Source: Sergeia podlipaevii (Eukaryota > Euglenozoa > Kinetoplastea > Trypanosomatida > Trypanosomatidae). Taken from it: DNA of 64,000 bases. The translations under genes were made by a program, and so were the position numbers. The notes beneath the pieces were generated by a model. That model saw nothing but the letters and a program-made list of their open reading frames with translations. It was not told the origin of the DNA and did not search any database. This document shows positions 1 to 9,419 of the stretch, piece by piece. The stretch lies in the NCBI GenBank assembly GCA_030849805.1, contig JASANZ010002184.1:1-64000 (forward strand), given 5' to 3'. The first letter of the stretch is position 1, and the number at the start of each line of letters is the position of its first letter.

Positions 1-599
1 AGTCGCTCAGATTGTTCATCAATACGCTGTTTTGGAGAATACTAACTGTCGATTAATTGCACGCTGTATGTTCTTCCTGACTGATGTTGACTTGGATACA
101 TTACATCAGAGTTGACAAAACATACTCGCAATTAATTTGACGCAGACGCTTCTTTTCTTTCTTTTGCTCTATTTTGTTTTATTTGTTTGTTTTGTTTATT
201 TATTTCATTTATTTATTTATTTTCTACTTTGTTTTCCTTTTCTATACCTTGGTGGTTTTTACGTTATAAATTTTCCCACCTATCATATGAGAACATATAT
301 TTAATATTTCTTTAATTAATTTATCTTGTTTGTTGTATTCAATTGATACATCCAACGTGTCTTCATCTCCGTATTGAAACAATTGTAGCATGTGCTTATA
401 ATTGAATTGATCTCCCCAGAAGAATGCAATTACTGTAACGTGCAACTTGCGTACTCTCTGTTTTCTCAAATTACACTGATCTCTTTTGCGTTGCGAATAG
501 CATACACTTTATCTTTTTGCTAGGAATAGAAAGTCGTTTTCGCGAAAAAGGAAAACAGATTTTTTGTTACCGCCCACCCTCCCTACAGTTTTCTGTATT
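1..599. other. AT-rich spacer at window edge
   Basis: This AT-rich stretch lies beyond the 3' end of the last gene. It has T-rich runs near 140-240. The only open frame (242-469, minus) begins at TTG rather than ATG and resembles nothing I know. I see no gene. Confidence 0.6.
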
Positions 600-910
600 G
601 TGTTGCTTATTTGTGATCTTGTGCTTTTGAACAAGGTGGCATAATGCCACCACGCCCTGTTGTGTACCCTCTTGTGGTGGTCGGGCGCCCGCCGCTAAGA
701 TTATTGAATGCGCCACCGCTCCTGCGGGAGTCGGTGAGTCTAGCCACAATGCACATGAAACGAAAGAACTGACAATGTTCTGTAGGATGAGCGGCCCCGC
801 CGGCTGCACCGAGTGCCAAACGTGTTTGGCACGGACAGGCGCTCGAACCCGCGTACTTACCTGCCGCTGTGCCTTCCGACTGTATTGGTGAAGTCGACTC
901 ACCCACTCTA
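600..910. other. GC-rich hairpin island, possible structured RNA or old retroposon
   Basis: About 300 bases of clearly higher GC stand inside AT-rich spacer. They hold several compact inverted repeats: an 8-bp repeat around one central base at 635-651, a 10-bp palindrome at 682-691, a CTCC/GGAG hairpin at 719-730, a perfect 9-bp inverted repeat with a 2-base loop at 813-832, and a 5-bp stem with a 7-base loop near 886-902. The plus strand meets a TTTT run at about 913, which could end a Pol III transcript. The two longest minus-strand open frames both begin at GTG, not ATG. A structured non-coding RNA or a degraded short retroposon fits best. I could not assign a family. Confidence 0.35.
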
Positions 911-1451
911 TCTTTTCCCCCACTCCTTCTCCTTTTGTACCCACCCAAGACACAAGACAGGCCAACACAATCTAGGAGGCACTTCACTCACAAACAGGAA
1001 GGCACACCCCTTTTCTATCTACATCATAGTTCTCCTACAAAAGAAAACAGCAATGAGAATAGAAATGAACGCATGTGATGAGTAAAAAGAGAAGAGGCAC
1101 TTTATCTTCATAAAGCATATATATATATATATATATATATACCCAACAGTACAAAGCACAAGCACCAAGAAAGTGCGCACAAAAGAAGAAGAGAAAAAAA
1201 AATTGATGACCTCAATGTATAAAAGACGGAGTCGTAGAACGAATAGCAAAAGTACATCTAATTTAGTCATTGTGCCATGAACGTATATGAAACACTGCAA
1301 CTTGTTACCAAGGCAAGTGCATGGTCTTGTGTCTTTCTCTCTCCTGTTAATCACAACTCTCCATTTTCCCTCCTCATCGACTCGTTGATGACCCGCCGAG
1401 TGTCTGGTGAGGCCATCGCGCCGGGTGCTTCCCTGCTCCTTCTCCCTCTAC
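911..1451. other. 3' spacer of the reductase gene
   Basis: AT-rich spacer containing an (AT)n tract at about 1117-1141. It probably carries the 3'UTR of the reductase transcript read on the minus strand. No gene is seen. Confidence 0.6.
1117..1141. repeat. (AT)n microsatellite
   Basis: About twelve uninterrupted AT dinucleotides in the 3' spacer of the reductase gene. Confidence 0.9.
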
Positions 1452-4400
1452 TTACCACACATCCTGCACGTAGGCACCATCCTTCTTGAGGCGCTCCACC
1501 ACTTCACGAGCGGTGGCCTCTCCTTTGCAGAGGTGTTGCTGCAACAAGCACACAAGGGTCTCATTGACTTCACGTGCCATGGAGTCTGCATCACCACATA
1601 CAAAAAGCCTCGCACCATCATGCAGAAGCGCCTCGCACAAGGAAACACCACACTCGGCAAGGAGGTCTTGCACATAACAACCACCGTACCAGAAGGAACC
1701 CCCGTTGCTGCCGGCCTCTCTCGAGTACGCAACCGCAAGTGAAGTGAGGGCACCGGCCGCTTCAAAGCTGTGCAGTTCCTCTTCATACAGAAAGTCTTCG
1801 CTGCGACGCCGACAGCCAAAGTAGAGATCAATCGGCCCAGCTGCAACAGCGCCATTTCCTCCTGCTCCTCCTGCTTCTCCTTCTGCGTCCCTGGTATTTC
1901 GCTGGGCCATCCGCATCATCATCGCCTCTCGCTCTTGCAAAAATGCGCGAAACGGAGCAATGCCTGTCCCGGGGCCCACCAATACCAGTGGCACTAGAGG
2001 GTCGCGAGGCATGCGGAATTCTGTAGCGGAGCAAATTACAAAGGGAATCGCGCAGCGGCGTTTCGCATTGACCAGCTCACCTTTGCTTGGCGTGAATGCC
2101 CCTGAGCACACTGCCGGATCGATCCAGCGGCACATGTTGAAAAGCCATCCCGTGCAGAGTCCATGAGGCACAACCTTCACGCAGAGAGAGAGCGTCTGCG
2201 CATCCTTCATGCACGAGCTGCTGATAGAGTAGAAGCGCGGTTGCAACACACCAAGGTGCTCCATAACGTGACGAAAAGAAATGGGCAGGCGAGGCGGTAA
2301 TCTCTCCAGCACATCGGCCAGCTCCATGGGGAAACGGCTCTCGCCATGACAACGGAAAACTTCTTCTACCGCAGCCTGCACTTGATTCTTGTGTTCCTCA
2401 TTGTGTGCGGCGGCTGTGAAAAGCTGGCAAATCGTCGTAGTGCCTCCTCCTTTGGGCAACCGTAGTGACACATAACGTGAGAGCACAGTACCACAACTAA
2501 CAGGGAACTCCACGTTTGTGTAAAGTGGCGAGGATGGGTACGAAGAGGCTTCTTCACCAACAACGCTGAGCGGGAAAAACGGCTCCTCGCGACGCAAGCA
2601 AAAATAAGCCAGAATGCGGTGCACAAGTGCTTCGTCATTGGTTGGCAGTACCGCGACTGTTTGCCCAGGGGTCCAGCGAGTACCAGCAGGAACAGAGAGA
2701 TCCACGTGAACGACGGAACAATCCACCTCTCTGCTGGTGAGCAAACGCCAAGACCGCAGCACACCATCCACGCGATCACCACTGGCACCACTGGCAGGCG
2801 ATTGGGCAAGACGATCCAATGTGGAAGAGGTCTGTGAGCACGTTTCAAGCCACCCAGGCGATAGTGCACCTACCTCTGACGTTAGTGGCGCGTTGTCCCT
2901 CAGACTATCCTGCACAACATCACCGTCAGCTCGCACATTGCGCACAAGCGGTGCCTTCCTCGTCGAGGACATCCCATCCTCGCCTTCCTTTTCAAGCAAT
3001 GTATCATACAAGGTCTCCAGCGCAGTCAGCAAGCCAGTCGTCCAGCGCTCTACCGTCCTGTCAATACCGATGGAATCCACTGCCTCTCCACGCGCGTAAA
3101 AACGGGTGCCGCCGAGCTCATCAAGCCGACGATCCAGCTGCCGGCCAACATAAAAACGTCCCGCATTGGTGTCGGTCACTGCAAGCACAGTGTAGAAGAC
3201 GTTATTAAACATATCAAGCGGAGTGGAGCGCTGTCGCAGCATGCGCAGAAACGCTCCACCGTCTGCTAAAAAATCGTCCTCATCATTGCTTGAAAGCAAA
3301 AAGATAACAGCGGCGTACGCGCCGCGCCAGTTCATTTTAACCAAGTCATTAATTGTCCTCGTCTCTGGAGTAAACAAAGTTTCGCTGCGTATGGTGCGCG
3401 TCAGGCATGCCGCAATACCAGGAACTGCCGTCTGTGGTGGAGCGGCAGAAGCGATAAGTATTTTGAACACGGGCGGTGGCGCCGCTGTGGAGGATGCGGG
3501 TGCTGAAGAACCAGCTGGAGCTGGACTACGTGAGTGCCTTGAAACTGAAGAAGACAAACTGCGGTTCAAGTTCCTGTCCACCGCCAAGGGCGGACCAAAG
3601 TGATCCACGCTGCCAGTGTTGCCTCCATGTCCAATGGAGAGTTGCTGCTGAGCGTCTTGACCCGGCCACCTTCCAGTACGCATCCCTCCCTCTACCGCAG
3701 AGACGGTAATCGGAAAAGGGCTATGATTTGTGGTAAAAGTGGCTCTGTAGTACTCCGACATGGCAGTAAAGAAGGTTTTGCGCCACTGCTCCACGGGCTC
3801 TGCAATACTCTTGGAAGTGTCCACCTTCCCCATCTCGCACAGTCGCTTTCCTCCAAGCAAAGACAACCGTGCGTCGATGCTTGTTGCGGCGTGACAGAAC
3901 GTGTCTGGGTAGAGCACAGCATTGTCAACAGCAAGAACAGCAAAATTAGTGTCACACAGCAAGTTGCGAGACTGATCGCGGCGCATCACGTACCGCGCAA
4001 ACTTACGTGCGTTATCGGGATACCCTCCGGGGTTCGCATTCGCCGTGCCACAAACAATGGCCACGGTCTCCGTGGAGAGAAAGTCCATCTTCTCAAAGTA
4101 CTTGAGCGCCGCCACACGAGAGTAGTAACCGCGCTCGAGAGCCTCCCGGTGTAGCTCACGGGCAATCGTCTCCGTCATATCTGTCACGCTGCCAAAGAGG
4201 AACAAGACCTTACGACGCTCCTGCATGCGCGCAAGCACCACACCGTCCCTCGGCATAGCGCTAGGGGAAGACGACGACGACTGCAAAAGTGGTTCTTCGG
4301 CGATGATCGGCGCAGGATGCACGCGGAGGTGTGGTAGCGCCACCATAGAGGCCAGTACACACTCGCACCACGGCATGCCGAGGGAGTGCAGAAGGGACAT

Positions 4401-7304
4401 AGACGGCATCACCATCACAGGAAAAACGCTCGTTGCCTGCAAGCGAGCCATCATGTTAGCCCACAAGAAAGCCGAGTGCACCATATTTGAAGGGGCCGGC
4501 CCAAGACCCAGCACACCAAAGCGAATGTGTGAGAAATGATCAGGGAGGTGCGAAGGACTCATAAGGTAGCGCTTAAAGCGTCGTTGTCCGCCACTAGACC
4601 GCCCGTCTGGACCCGACTCACAAAATAAAATAACGTTTGGATAGCTGACAAAGTCAACGTGATGGAAGTTAGAAAAAGAATGCACCTGCACATTGCTGAA
4701 CCCAAGCCGCATTGCCTCCGCGACGGTGTGCGTCGCCATAGTCTTTGACATGCCAGGAGAGGAGTACAAGAGTACAATGGGAGTGGTGTGCGCTTGTGGA
4801 CGGTGCAGTGGAATCGTGTCCCACGGAAACGTCATCGCAGCCTCTGTTGCAGACGCCATCGTTAAAGCGCTTCCGGTGCCAGCTGCCGAGGCGGAGAGAA
4901 GGGGTGAGGGAGGGGTGGCGGTAGTGCTTTTTGCAGTGAAACCAATAGCCCCACCTAATACAGAAGAGGTCAGTCCACTGGCAGCAGCTGCTGCTGCAGC
5001 TGCGACTGATACGGCGGAAGCAACAGCGCTAGAGTTGAATGGGCGACCCCCTGATAGAGCACTCGAGCCCACACCCGCGCCACCCCCAGAGTTACCTCCG
5101 TAGAGCGCGCTTGTGCTGAAAAAGCAATCCATCCCAGTTTTTGGAAAGGACTTCCCGGGTGCAATGTTGGGAGAGGCACTATCAAGATACGCCATGCTCG
5201 CTGTAGGATTCATAATGGCGCTCCACAAGTTGCTCTCCCACGACTGCACAACTGCGTGCAGCTCCTCTGGATGATCCATGTTTGCGAGACCCGTGCAATG
5301 GATCTTAGTGGCGCGCAGTGAGAGAAGCAGCGTCTCTAACTCTAGCGAGCACACGTTAAATTTTTCACTACTGGACTCATCGATGCCAAGGATAGCAAAC
5401 TTGACACTATCGAAGCTGAGTTTCGTTTCACTACTAAGCGTGCGGAGGGACTTGAGCACCTTCGCCATAGACTTAGTCAGCGTACCAGCAACGATAAACA
5501 CAAAGGTGGCGCGGCGTGGAAAGCCGGTGTGACGGAAGTTAGAGAGATCTGAAATCGACGCGCGGAGATGATGAGCCCCGGCGCGGGTGTACATCTCTTG
5601 CGCCACGGATGTAATAAACGGACTGCTGCCAGTGTAGAGAAACACGAGCGGAGTGAGCAAATGACCAACAATCTGCACCTTGTTGTCTCGCTGTGTGGAC
5701 GGGGCAACTGCTGTCGAGGCGCCATCTCCGGCATCTGTGTGGGCTGGGGTATGGTGGCTGTGACGATACATAGGGTGGTGCCTGCGCGGAGAGGATGTGA
5801 TGGTGCGTACATCACTGCCGCATCTCCTCTCCACTGCCAAGGACACTCCTGAGAGACCATCCACACCAGCACTACTACCACCAGCAGCAGCAGTGGCGCC
5901 GCTAGAGGTCAGCACACCACCATAAGAAATCTCTATCGCAGGTAGCACATCTGCAGCATACGCGTCTCTAAACGCTGCCCCAACGCGGTCAGTAAAAAAC
6001 CAGTCCATAGACATACGGATCGCGTTGGTGTCTACCGTGATGCCAGGCACGGCGCTCAGCACGCTCTCAGACCACTCGTACACGTCCTCTGCGCATACAG
6101 CAATAGTGCGCACCTCACCAGATACGTGACGGTTGCACAGGCACTGCAGATGGCAGAGAGAAGCCACCCGCTTCACACGTTCGTTCAGCAAGGCAGCACG
6201 CGGCACACTCTCATTCTTGGGACTCACGCATACAGCCGCGTAGTGAAGAACAGAGGGGTCTGCCATCCATGCGCGCAGCGAAGCGGACGGCTCAGTGAGC
6301 GTGTCCATGTCATCCATGCTGCCGCCGCCGGCGCCACGGCGTGAGTCAAAAAGTTTGGCGAAGGGACCAAGAGGAGGAGACTGCCGCGTTTTGGTGCGCG
6401 CGCACTCCGCACACAGCGTACGCTCGTCACTGTCCGTACATAGAATGAACACCAGTACCTTGGAGCTACCACCACCACTCCTACTGTTACTGCTCTTGCC
6501 TTCATGGCCGTTGCTGTGGTTATTGGATGTTTCAATGCACTCCGCAGGGACAGTAAAGTATTGAATAGGGCACAACTTTGCTTCCCCGCCAAGCTCAATG
6601 AGTCGCTCATACAAGAAGAGGGCGAGCGTTGAACAAATCTGTGAGGCATTGGAATAAACAATAATCACCTCGCGCTGTACCACCACCTGTCTCCCGTCAC
6701 CACCACCACCACTGCTGTCAGGAACGTTCTCAGCACCTGCTCCTGCTGTGGCGGCTAGTGCGGCGGAAGGAGAAAAAGCGTCGGAGTCGACGGGTGCGGA
6801 GGTGCCTTCACTGGTTGCTTTGATGGCAGACCATATGCTTGCGAGCCAGGGATCCACTACGAGATCCAGTCCAATGCCATCGTCTGCCTCTCCACGAGGA
6901 TAAAAGCGGACCGCTCCCCCTTCCGCAAGCTTTGTATCCATAAAAATGCCAGCAGAGCAGAAGTTGTTGTAGTTGCTATCACCAAGGGCAAGAACCGTAA
7001 AGCGCGTTCGGTGCAAAGTACCTTTAATGTTACGCAGCCACCGTCGAAACCGCATCGCGTTTTCAGGGGGCTCCCCCTCACCAGTGGTACTACACACAAT
7101 GACAAGACAGAGTGAGCTAAGTCCGTCACTTGCTAGCTGTGGCTCCATCACCTTCTTCGTGACAAGATCGTTGAGCGTCATGGTTTCCGCGTTGGAGTAT
7201 CCGTGACTGCGGACTGCGTCATGGTGAAGTCGCTTGGCAATACTCTCGCTGTTTCCCGTGGCAGAGCCATAGCAGAAACAGAGACGTTTCTCAGCTGCTG
7301 ACAT
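1452..7304 (-). CDS. giant NADPH-dependent diflavin reductase with six flavodoxin-like modules
   Basis: A 1,950-residue cytochrome P450 reductase-type protein. Such enzymes pass electrons from NADPH through FAD and FMN to an acceptor. The first flavodoxin module (about 6-160) is canonical, with a GSATGNSES phosphate loop, STTGEGEPPEN and LALGDSNYNNF. Five more modules of similar plan follow at roughly 210-460, 548-700, 845-1000, 1060-1225 and 1300-1460. Their FMN loops are degenerate, and low-complexity linkers join them. The C-terminal ferredoxin-reductase part (about 1515-1950) looks intact: FAD motif PRFYSISSS near 1689, NADPH motif GPGTGIAPF near 1776, YFGCR near 1828, CGDADSMA near 1903, and a terminal Trp that would stack on FAD. 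No membrane anchor is evident. The open frame extends to 7334, but that codon is TTG; the first ATG is at 7304, directly before the flavodoxin motif. The acceptor is unknown. Confidence 0.9.
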   Translation of the reverse strand: MSAAEKRLCFCYGSATGNSESIAKRLHHDAVRSHGYSNAETMTLNDLVTKKVMEPQLASDGLSSLCLVIVCSTTGEGEPPENAMRFRRWLRNIKGTLHRTRFTVLALGDSNYNNFCSAGIFMDTKLAEGGAVRFYPRGEADDGIGLDLVVDPWLASIWSAIKATSEGTSAPVDSDAFSPSAALAATAGAGAENVPDSSGGGGDGRQVVVQREVIIVYSNASQICSTLALFLYERLIELGGEAKLCPIQYFTVPAECIETSNNHSNGHEGKSSNSRSGGGSSKVLVFILCTDSDERTLCAECARTKTRQSPPLGPFAKLFDSRRGAGGGSMDDMDTLTEPSASLRAWMADPSVLHYAAVCVSPKNESVPRAALLNERVKRVASLCHLQCLCNRHVSGEVRTIAVCAEDVYEWSESVLSAVPGITVDTNAIRMSMDWFFTDRVGAAFRDAYAADVLPAIEISYGGVLTSSGATAAAGGSSAGVDGLSGVSLAVERRCGSDVRTITSSPRRHHPMYRHSHHTPAHTDAGDGASTAVAPSTQRDNKVQIVGHLLTPLVFLYTGSSPFITSVAQEMYTRAGAHHLRASISDLSNFRHTGFPRRATFVFIVAGTLTKSMAKVLKSLRTLSSETKLSFDSVKFAILGIDESSSEKFNVCSLELETLLLSLRATKIHCTGLANMDHPEELHAVVQSWESNLWSAIMNPTASMAYLDSASPNIAPGKSFPKTGMDCFFSTSALYGGNSGGGAGVGSSALSGGRPFNSSAVASAVSVAAAAAAAASGLTSSVLGGAIGFTAKSTTATPPSPLLSASAAGTGSALTMASATEAAMTFPWDTIPLHRPQAHTTPIVLLYSSPGMSKTMATHTVAEAMRLGFSNVQVHSFSNFHHVDFVSYPNVILFCESGPDGRSSGGQRRFKRYLMSPSHLPDHFSHIRFGVLGLGPAPSNMVHSAFLWANMMARLQATSVFPVMVMPSMSLLHSLGMPWCECVLASMVALPHLRVHPAPIIAEEPLLQSSSSSPSAMPRDGVVLARMQERRKVLFLFGSVTDMTETIARELHREALERGYYSRVAALKYFEKMDFLSTETVAIVCGTANANPGGYPDNARKFARYVMRRDQSRNLLCDTNFAVLAVDNAVLYPDTFCHAATSIDARLSLLGGKRLCEMGKVDTSKSIAEPVEQWRKTFFTAMSEYYRATFTTNHSPFPITVSAVEGGMRTGRWPGQDAQQQLSIGHGGNTGSVDHFGPPLAVDRNLNRSLSSSVSRHSRSPAPAGSSAPASSTAAPPPVFKILIASAAPPQTAVPGIAACLTRTIRSETLFTPETRTINDLVKMNWRGAYAAVIFLLSSNDEDDFLADGGAFLRMLRQRSTPLDMFNNVFYTVLAVTDTNAGRFYVGRQLDRRLDELGGTRFYARGEAVDSIGIDRTVERWTTGLLTALETLYDTLLEKEGEDGMSSTRKAPLVRNVRADGDVVQDSLRDNAPLTSEVGALSPGWLETCSQTSSTLDRLAQSPASGASGDRVDGVLRSWRLLTSREVDCSVVHVDLSVPAGTRWTPGQTVAVLPTNDEALVHRILAYFCLRREEPFFPLSVVGEEASSYPSSPLYTNVEFPVSCGTVLSRYVSLRLPKGGGTTTICQLFTAAAHNEEHKNQVQAAVEEVFRCHGESRFPMELADVLERLPPRLPISFRHVMEHLGVLQPRFYSISSSCMKDAQTLSLCVKVVPHGLCTGWLFNMCRWIDPAVCSGAFTPSKGELVNAKRRCAIPFVICSATEFRMPRDPLVPLVLVGPGTGIAPFRAFLQEREAMMMRMAQRNTRDAEGEAGGAGGNGAVAAGPIDLYFGCRRRSEDFLYEEELHSFEAAGALTSLAVAYSREAGSNGGSFWYGGCYVQDLLAECGVSLCEALLHDGARLFVCGDADSMAREVNETLVCLLQQHLCKGEATAREVVERLKKDGAYVQDVW

Positions 7305-8041
7305 GTGCACGCTAATAGTAACACGCACACACAAAAAATATAATAATTCAGTTTTGTTCCAAAAAAAAAAAATAGAATAGTATTACCTTAAAAATTTATA
7401 TGTATGTATGTGCTAAAACTGGAAAAAAAAATGGCAATTGATTATTTTTTTGTCGCACCACTCACAGATGATGGCGTACGCAGGTAAAGGCTCAACGAAG
7501 GAGCGAGTCCAATCTCTTTCCTTGTCTGTTTTCGTTGCTGTAAGCACTAACATGTGCATATATGTTTTGCCAAAACAATGTTTATAATGATAGAAGAAAA
7601 GGAGAAATAGAGAAAGGCGTTATTGATTGTGATACTACCAATACAATATACCCCCAGTAGTATATTCGAGTATGAAAAATGGAAAAAAAATACGCGCACA
7701 CACAAGTGTGCTGGATAAAATAAATATTTAGTTTTCTGAGTATGAATCTAGTTTACATCCAAAGTGAGGGCAAAACAAACAAACAAAACAATAAACAACC
7801 AATAAGGCGAAGAGAATCACTAACATACCACCACATCCAATACTGTTCTCACTTTCCTTCGCTCTCGGTTCCACAAAAAACAGAAAATGATATCTCTATT
7901 TGGAAAAAAGAAAAAATGAAACCATTGCACATTGGCAAGACTCGTATGTGTGTGTGTGTGTGTGTGTGTTAACTGTATCCTATCTCCCATACGCAATGGG
8001 AGAGAAAGGAGAAAAGCGCACCCCGAAGCTACTCGCTACTA
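7305..8041. other. intergenic spacer
   Basis: AT-rich spacer with oligo-A runs on the plus strand (oligo-T on the coding strand at about 7361-7372), the likely pyrimidine tract for the reductase gene. A TATTAG just before its ATG could be the acceptor. A (TG)n tract lies at 7947-7969. No gene is seen. Confidence 0.6.
7947..7969. repeat. (TG)n microsatellite
   Basis: Eleven or more TG dinucleotides shortly downstream (in the coding sense) of the small Cys-rich gene. It could adopt Z-form DNA. Confidence 0.9.
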
Positions 8042-8509
8042 CTACACCTTCACTTTAGACTCCTTTCGTGTTGCAGACTTCGCTCTACCAGCACCAGCAA
8101 ACGTTACAACAGTGGGACGCTTACTCGTCTTCTGACCCCTTGCACTTCCTGTCACGGTACCGAGCAGATCCGCAGAGCCACCTGCGGTCGCGGGAGTGTG
8201 CCATCCATGAATCACACGCTTGTAGCGAAGTGAGCACTGCCTTTCGTAGCAATGGGGACACCAGCGGTTCTTGCCAGCGCAGAACTTGCAGGGGTCTTGA
8301 CACACAGGACACCTCGGGAAGGACGGATATGAGTCGCAGGTCGTGCGCTGAAAATTACACCCAGATGCGTGCTCTATAGGGGCGGGCAGCTTCTTCTTTC
8401 CCTTTGGAGGTGCCCGGTAGGTGTCTACGCCACAGCCACACAGCTCCTTAGGCGGGTCCTTCTTCTTTTTGGCCGGTTCAGCGGCCTTCTTCGCTGCTGG
8501 TGCCGGCAT
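8042..8509 (-). CDS. small Cys-rich zinc-ribbon-like protein, function unknown
   Basis: A 155-residue basic protein I cannot name. It opens with an Ala/Lys/Pro-rich stretch (MPAPAAKKAAEPAKKKK). A Cys-rich core at about residues 24-95 follows, containing CGCG, CPVC, CKFC and CPHC pairs, a pattern typical of a double zinc-ribbon or treble-clef fold. The tail is basic and Ser/Thr-rich. Only the segment from the ATG at 8509 has coding character; the frame runs further upstream but encodes a Phe-rich stretch typical of a translated pyrimidine tract. The upstream T/C tract and AG near 8549 support this start. It may be a nucleic-acid-binding or scaffold protein, but that is only inference from charge and Cys pairs. 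Confidence 0.8.
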   Translation of the reverse strand: MPAPAAKKAAEPAKKKKDPPKELCGCGVDTYRAPPKGKKKLPAPIEHASGCNFQRTTCDSYPSFPRCPVCQDPCKFCAGKNRWCPHCYERQCSLRYKRVIHGWHTPATAGGSADLLGTVTGSARGQKTSKRPTVVTFAGAGRAKSATRKESKVKV

Positions 8510-8902
8510 TGCAACTACTATACGTGATATATATGAATATTCTTTTAAGAAGAAAAAAAAAAGAAAAGGTAAAAATAAAATTGAGATACGTGTTGAAAGA
8601 GGATACAATAAATAAAGTTAAAATGCGTTGCTAAAACCAGCACTTAAATTGTATATTCTCTTGAAAAGGTTTATGCTATACTTCAATGCGTAGGTATATG
8701 TGAAACTATGTATTCGACTCGCTGAAAACGCCACCTATGCGTACAAATATCACCCTTAGAGTCATATATCTATTTGTTTATTTTTATCCGTGTTATTAAT
8801 GTCGGGGGGCTGTACTTTATTGTGTTTTCGGTCATGCTCACATGTGTGCTTCATGTATCTCTCCCCCTCCCCCCCCCTTCCTCCCACTCTCTTTTTTTTA
8901 AC
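8510..8902. other. intergenic spacer
   Basis: Short AT-rich spacer. It carries the pyrimidine tract of the Cys-rich gene (A/G-rich on the plus strand at about 8548-8582) and a C-rich, T-rich run at 8860-8900. No gene is seen. Confidence 0.6.
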
Positions 8903-9371
8903 TTAGCTGCCATCGCCTTGATTGACCATGTCACCAAAGAATCCACCAACCCTGCGACGCCGTTTCTCAAAAGCAAAATTCATCTTCTTGCGCTTCTCCT
9001 CCTTCATCCACAGTGCCGCCGCCGCCCGCTCACGCTTCTTTGCGCGGTTCAGCTGGAGTTCCTCCATGTAGTCCACTGGCTCCTTGCTCTCCCTCTTCTT
9101 TTTCTCCTTCCCTGTCTCATCGCCACTCCTCTTGTGCTTGCTGTTGCGCAACCTTTTGTGTCCTGGCGCATCACTATCGCGGCTATCAGAGTCGCTGTCA
9201 GAGTCCTCATCCTTCTGGCCCTTACTCTTCTTCATCTTCTGCTTCTGCTGCTGCTTAAGAGTTTTCTTGGCTGCCTCGCGGCGCTCAAAACGTGCTAGCA
9301 TATTGCCCTCTCCAGCGTCGCTGTCGGAGTCATCACTATCACTCATAGAGGACGAATCATCTGAAAAAGCA

Positions 9372-9419
<48 letters not shown>

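Noticed and set aside
36..60. ACTAACTGTC resembling the start of a spliced-leader exon
   Set aside because: Only about seven bases match. The rest of the 39-nt exon and the following intron are absent.
242..469. 75-residue minus-strand open frame
   Set aside because: It begins at TTG, is as AT-rich as the surrounding spacer and has no recognisable motif.
838..852. tRNA B-box-like sequence (GGTTCGAGC on the minus strand)
   Set aside because: No T-stem, anticodon arm or acceptor stem can be built around it, and the consensus breaks one base later. Not called as tRNA.
860..885. SRP RNA helix-8-like TCGGAAGGC on the minus strand
   Set aside because: A GGAA tetraloop with a 3-bp closing stem is possible, but the conserved AGCAG side of the internal loop is absent. 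Kept only as a question within the island.
567..987. Two overlapping minus-strand open frames in the GC island
   Set aside because: Both begin at GTG and have no known similarity. Being open in two frames is better explained by GC-rich sequence with few stops.
1448..1855. Minus-strand frame overlapping the reductase 3' end
   Set aside because: It is an out-of-frame shadow of the NADPH-binding region, which carries intact motifs in its own frame.
8774..9298. 174-residue plus-strand open frame
   Set aside because: It is the antisense shadow of the Lys/Glu-rich end of the WDR55 gene, giving Leu/Ser repeats.
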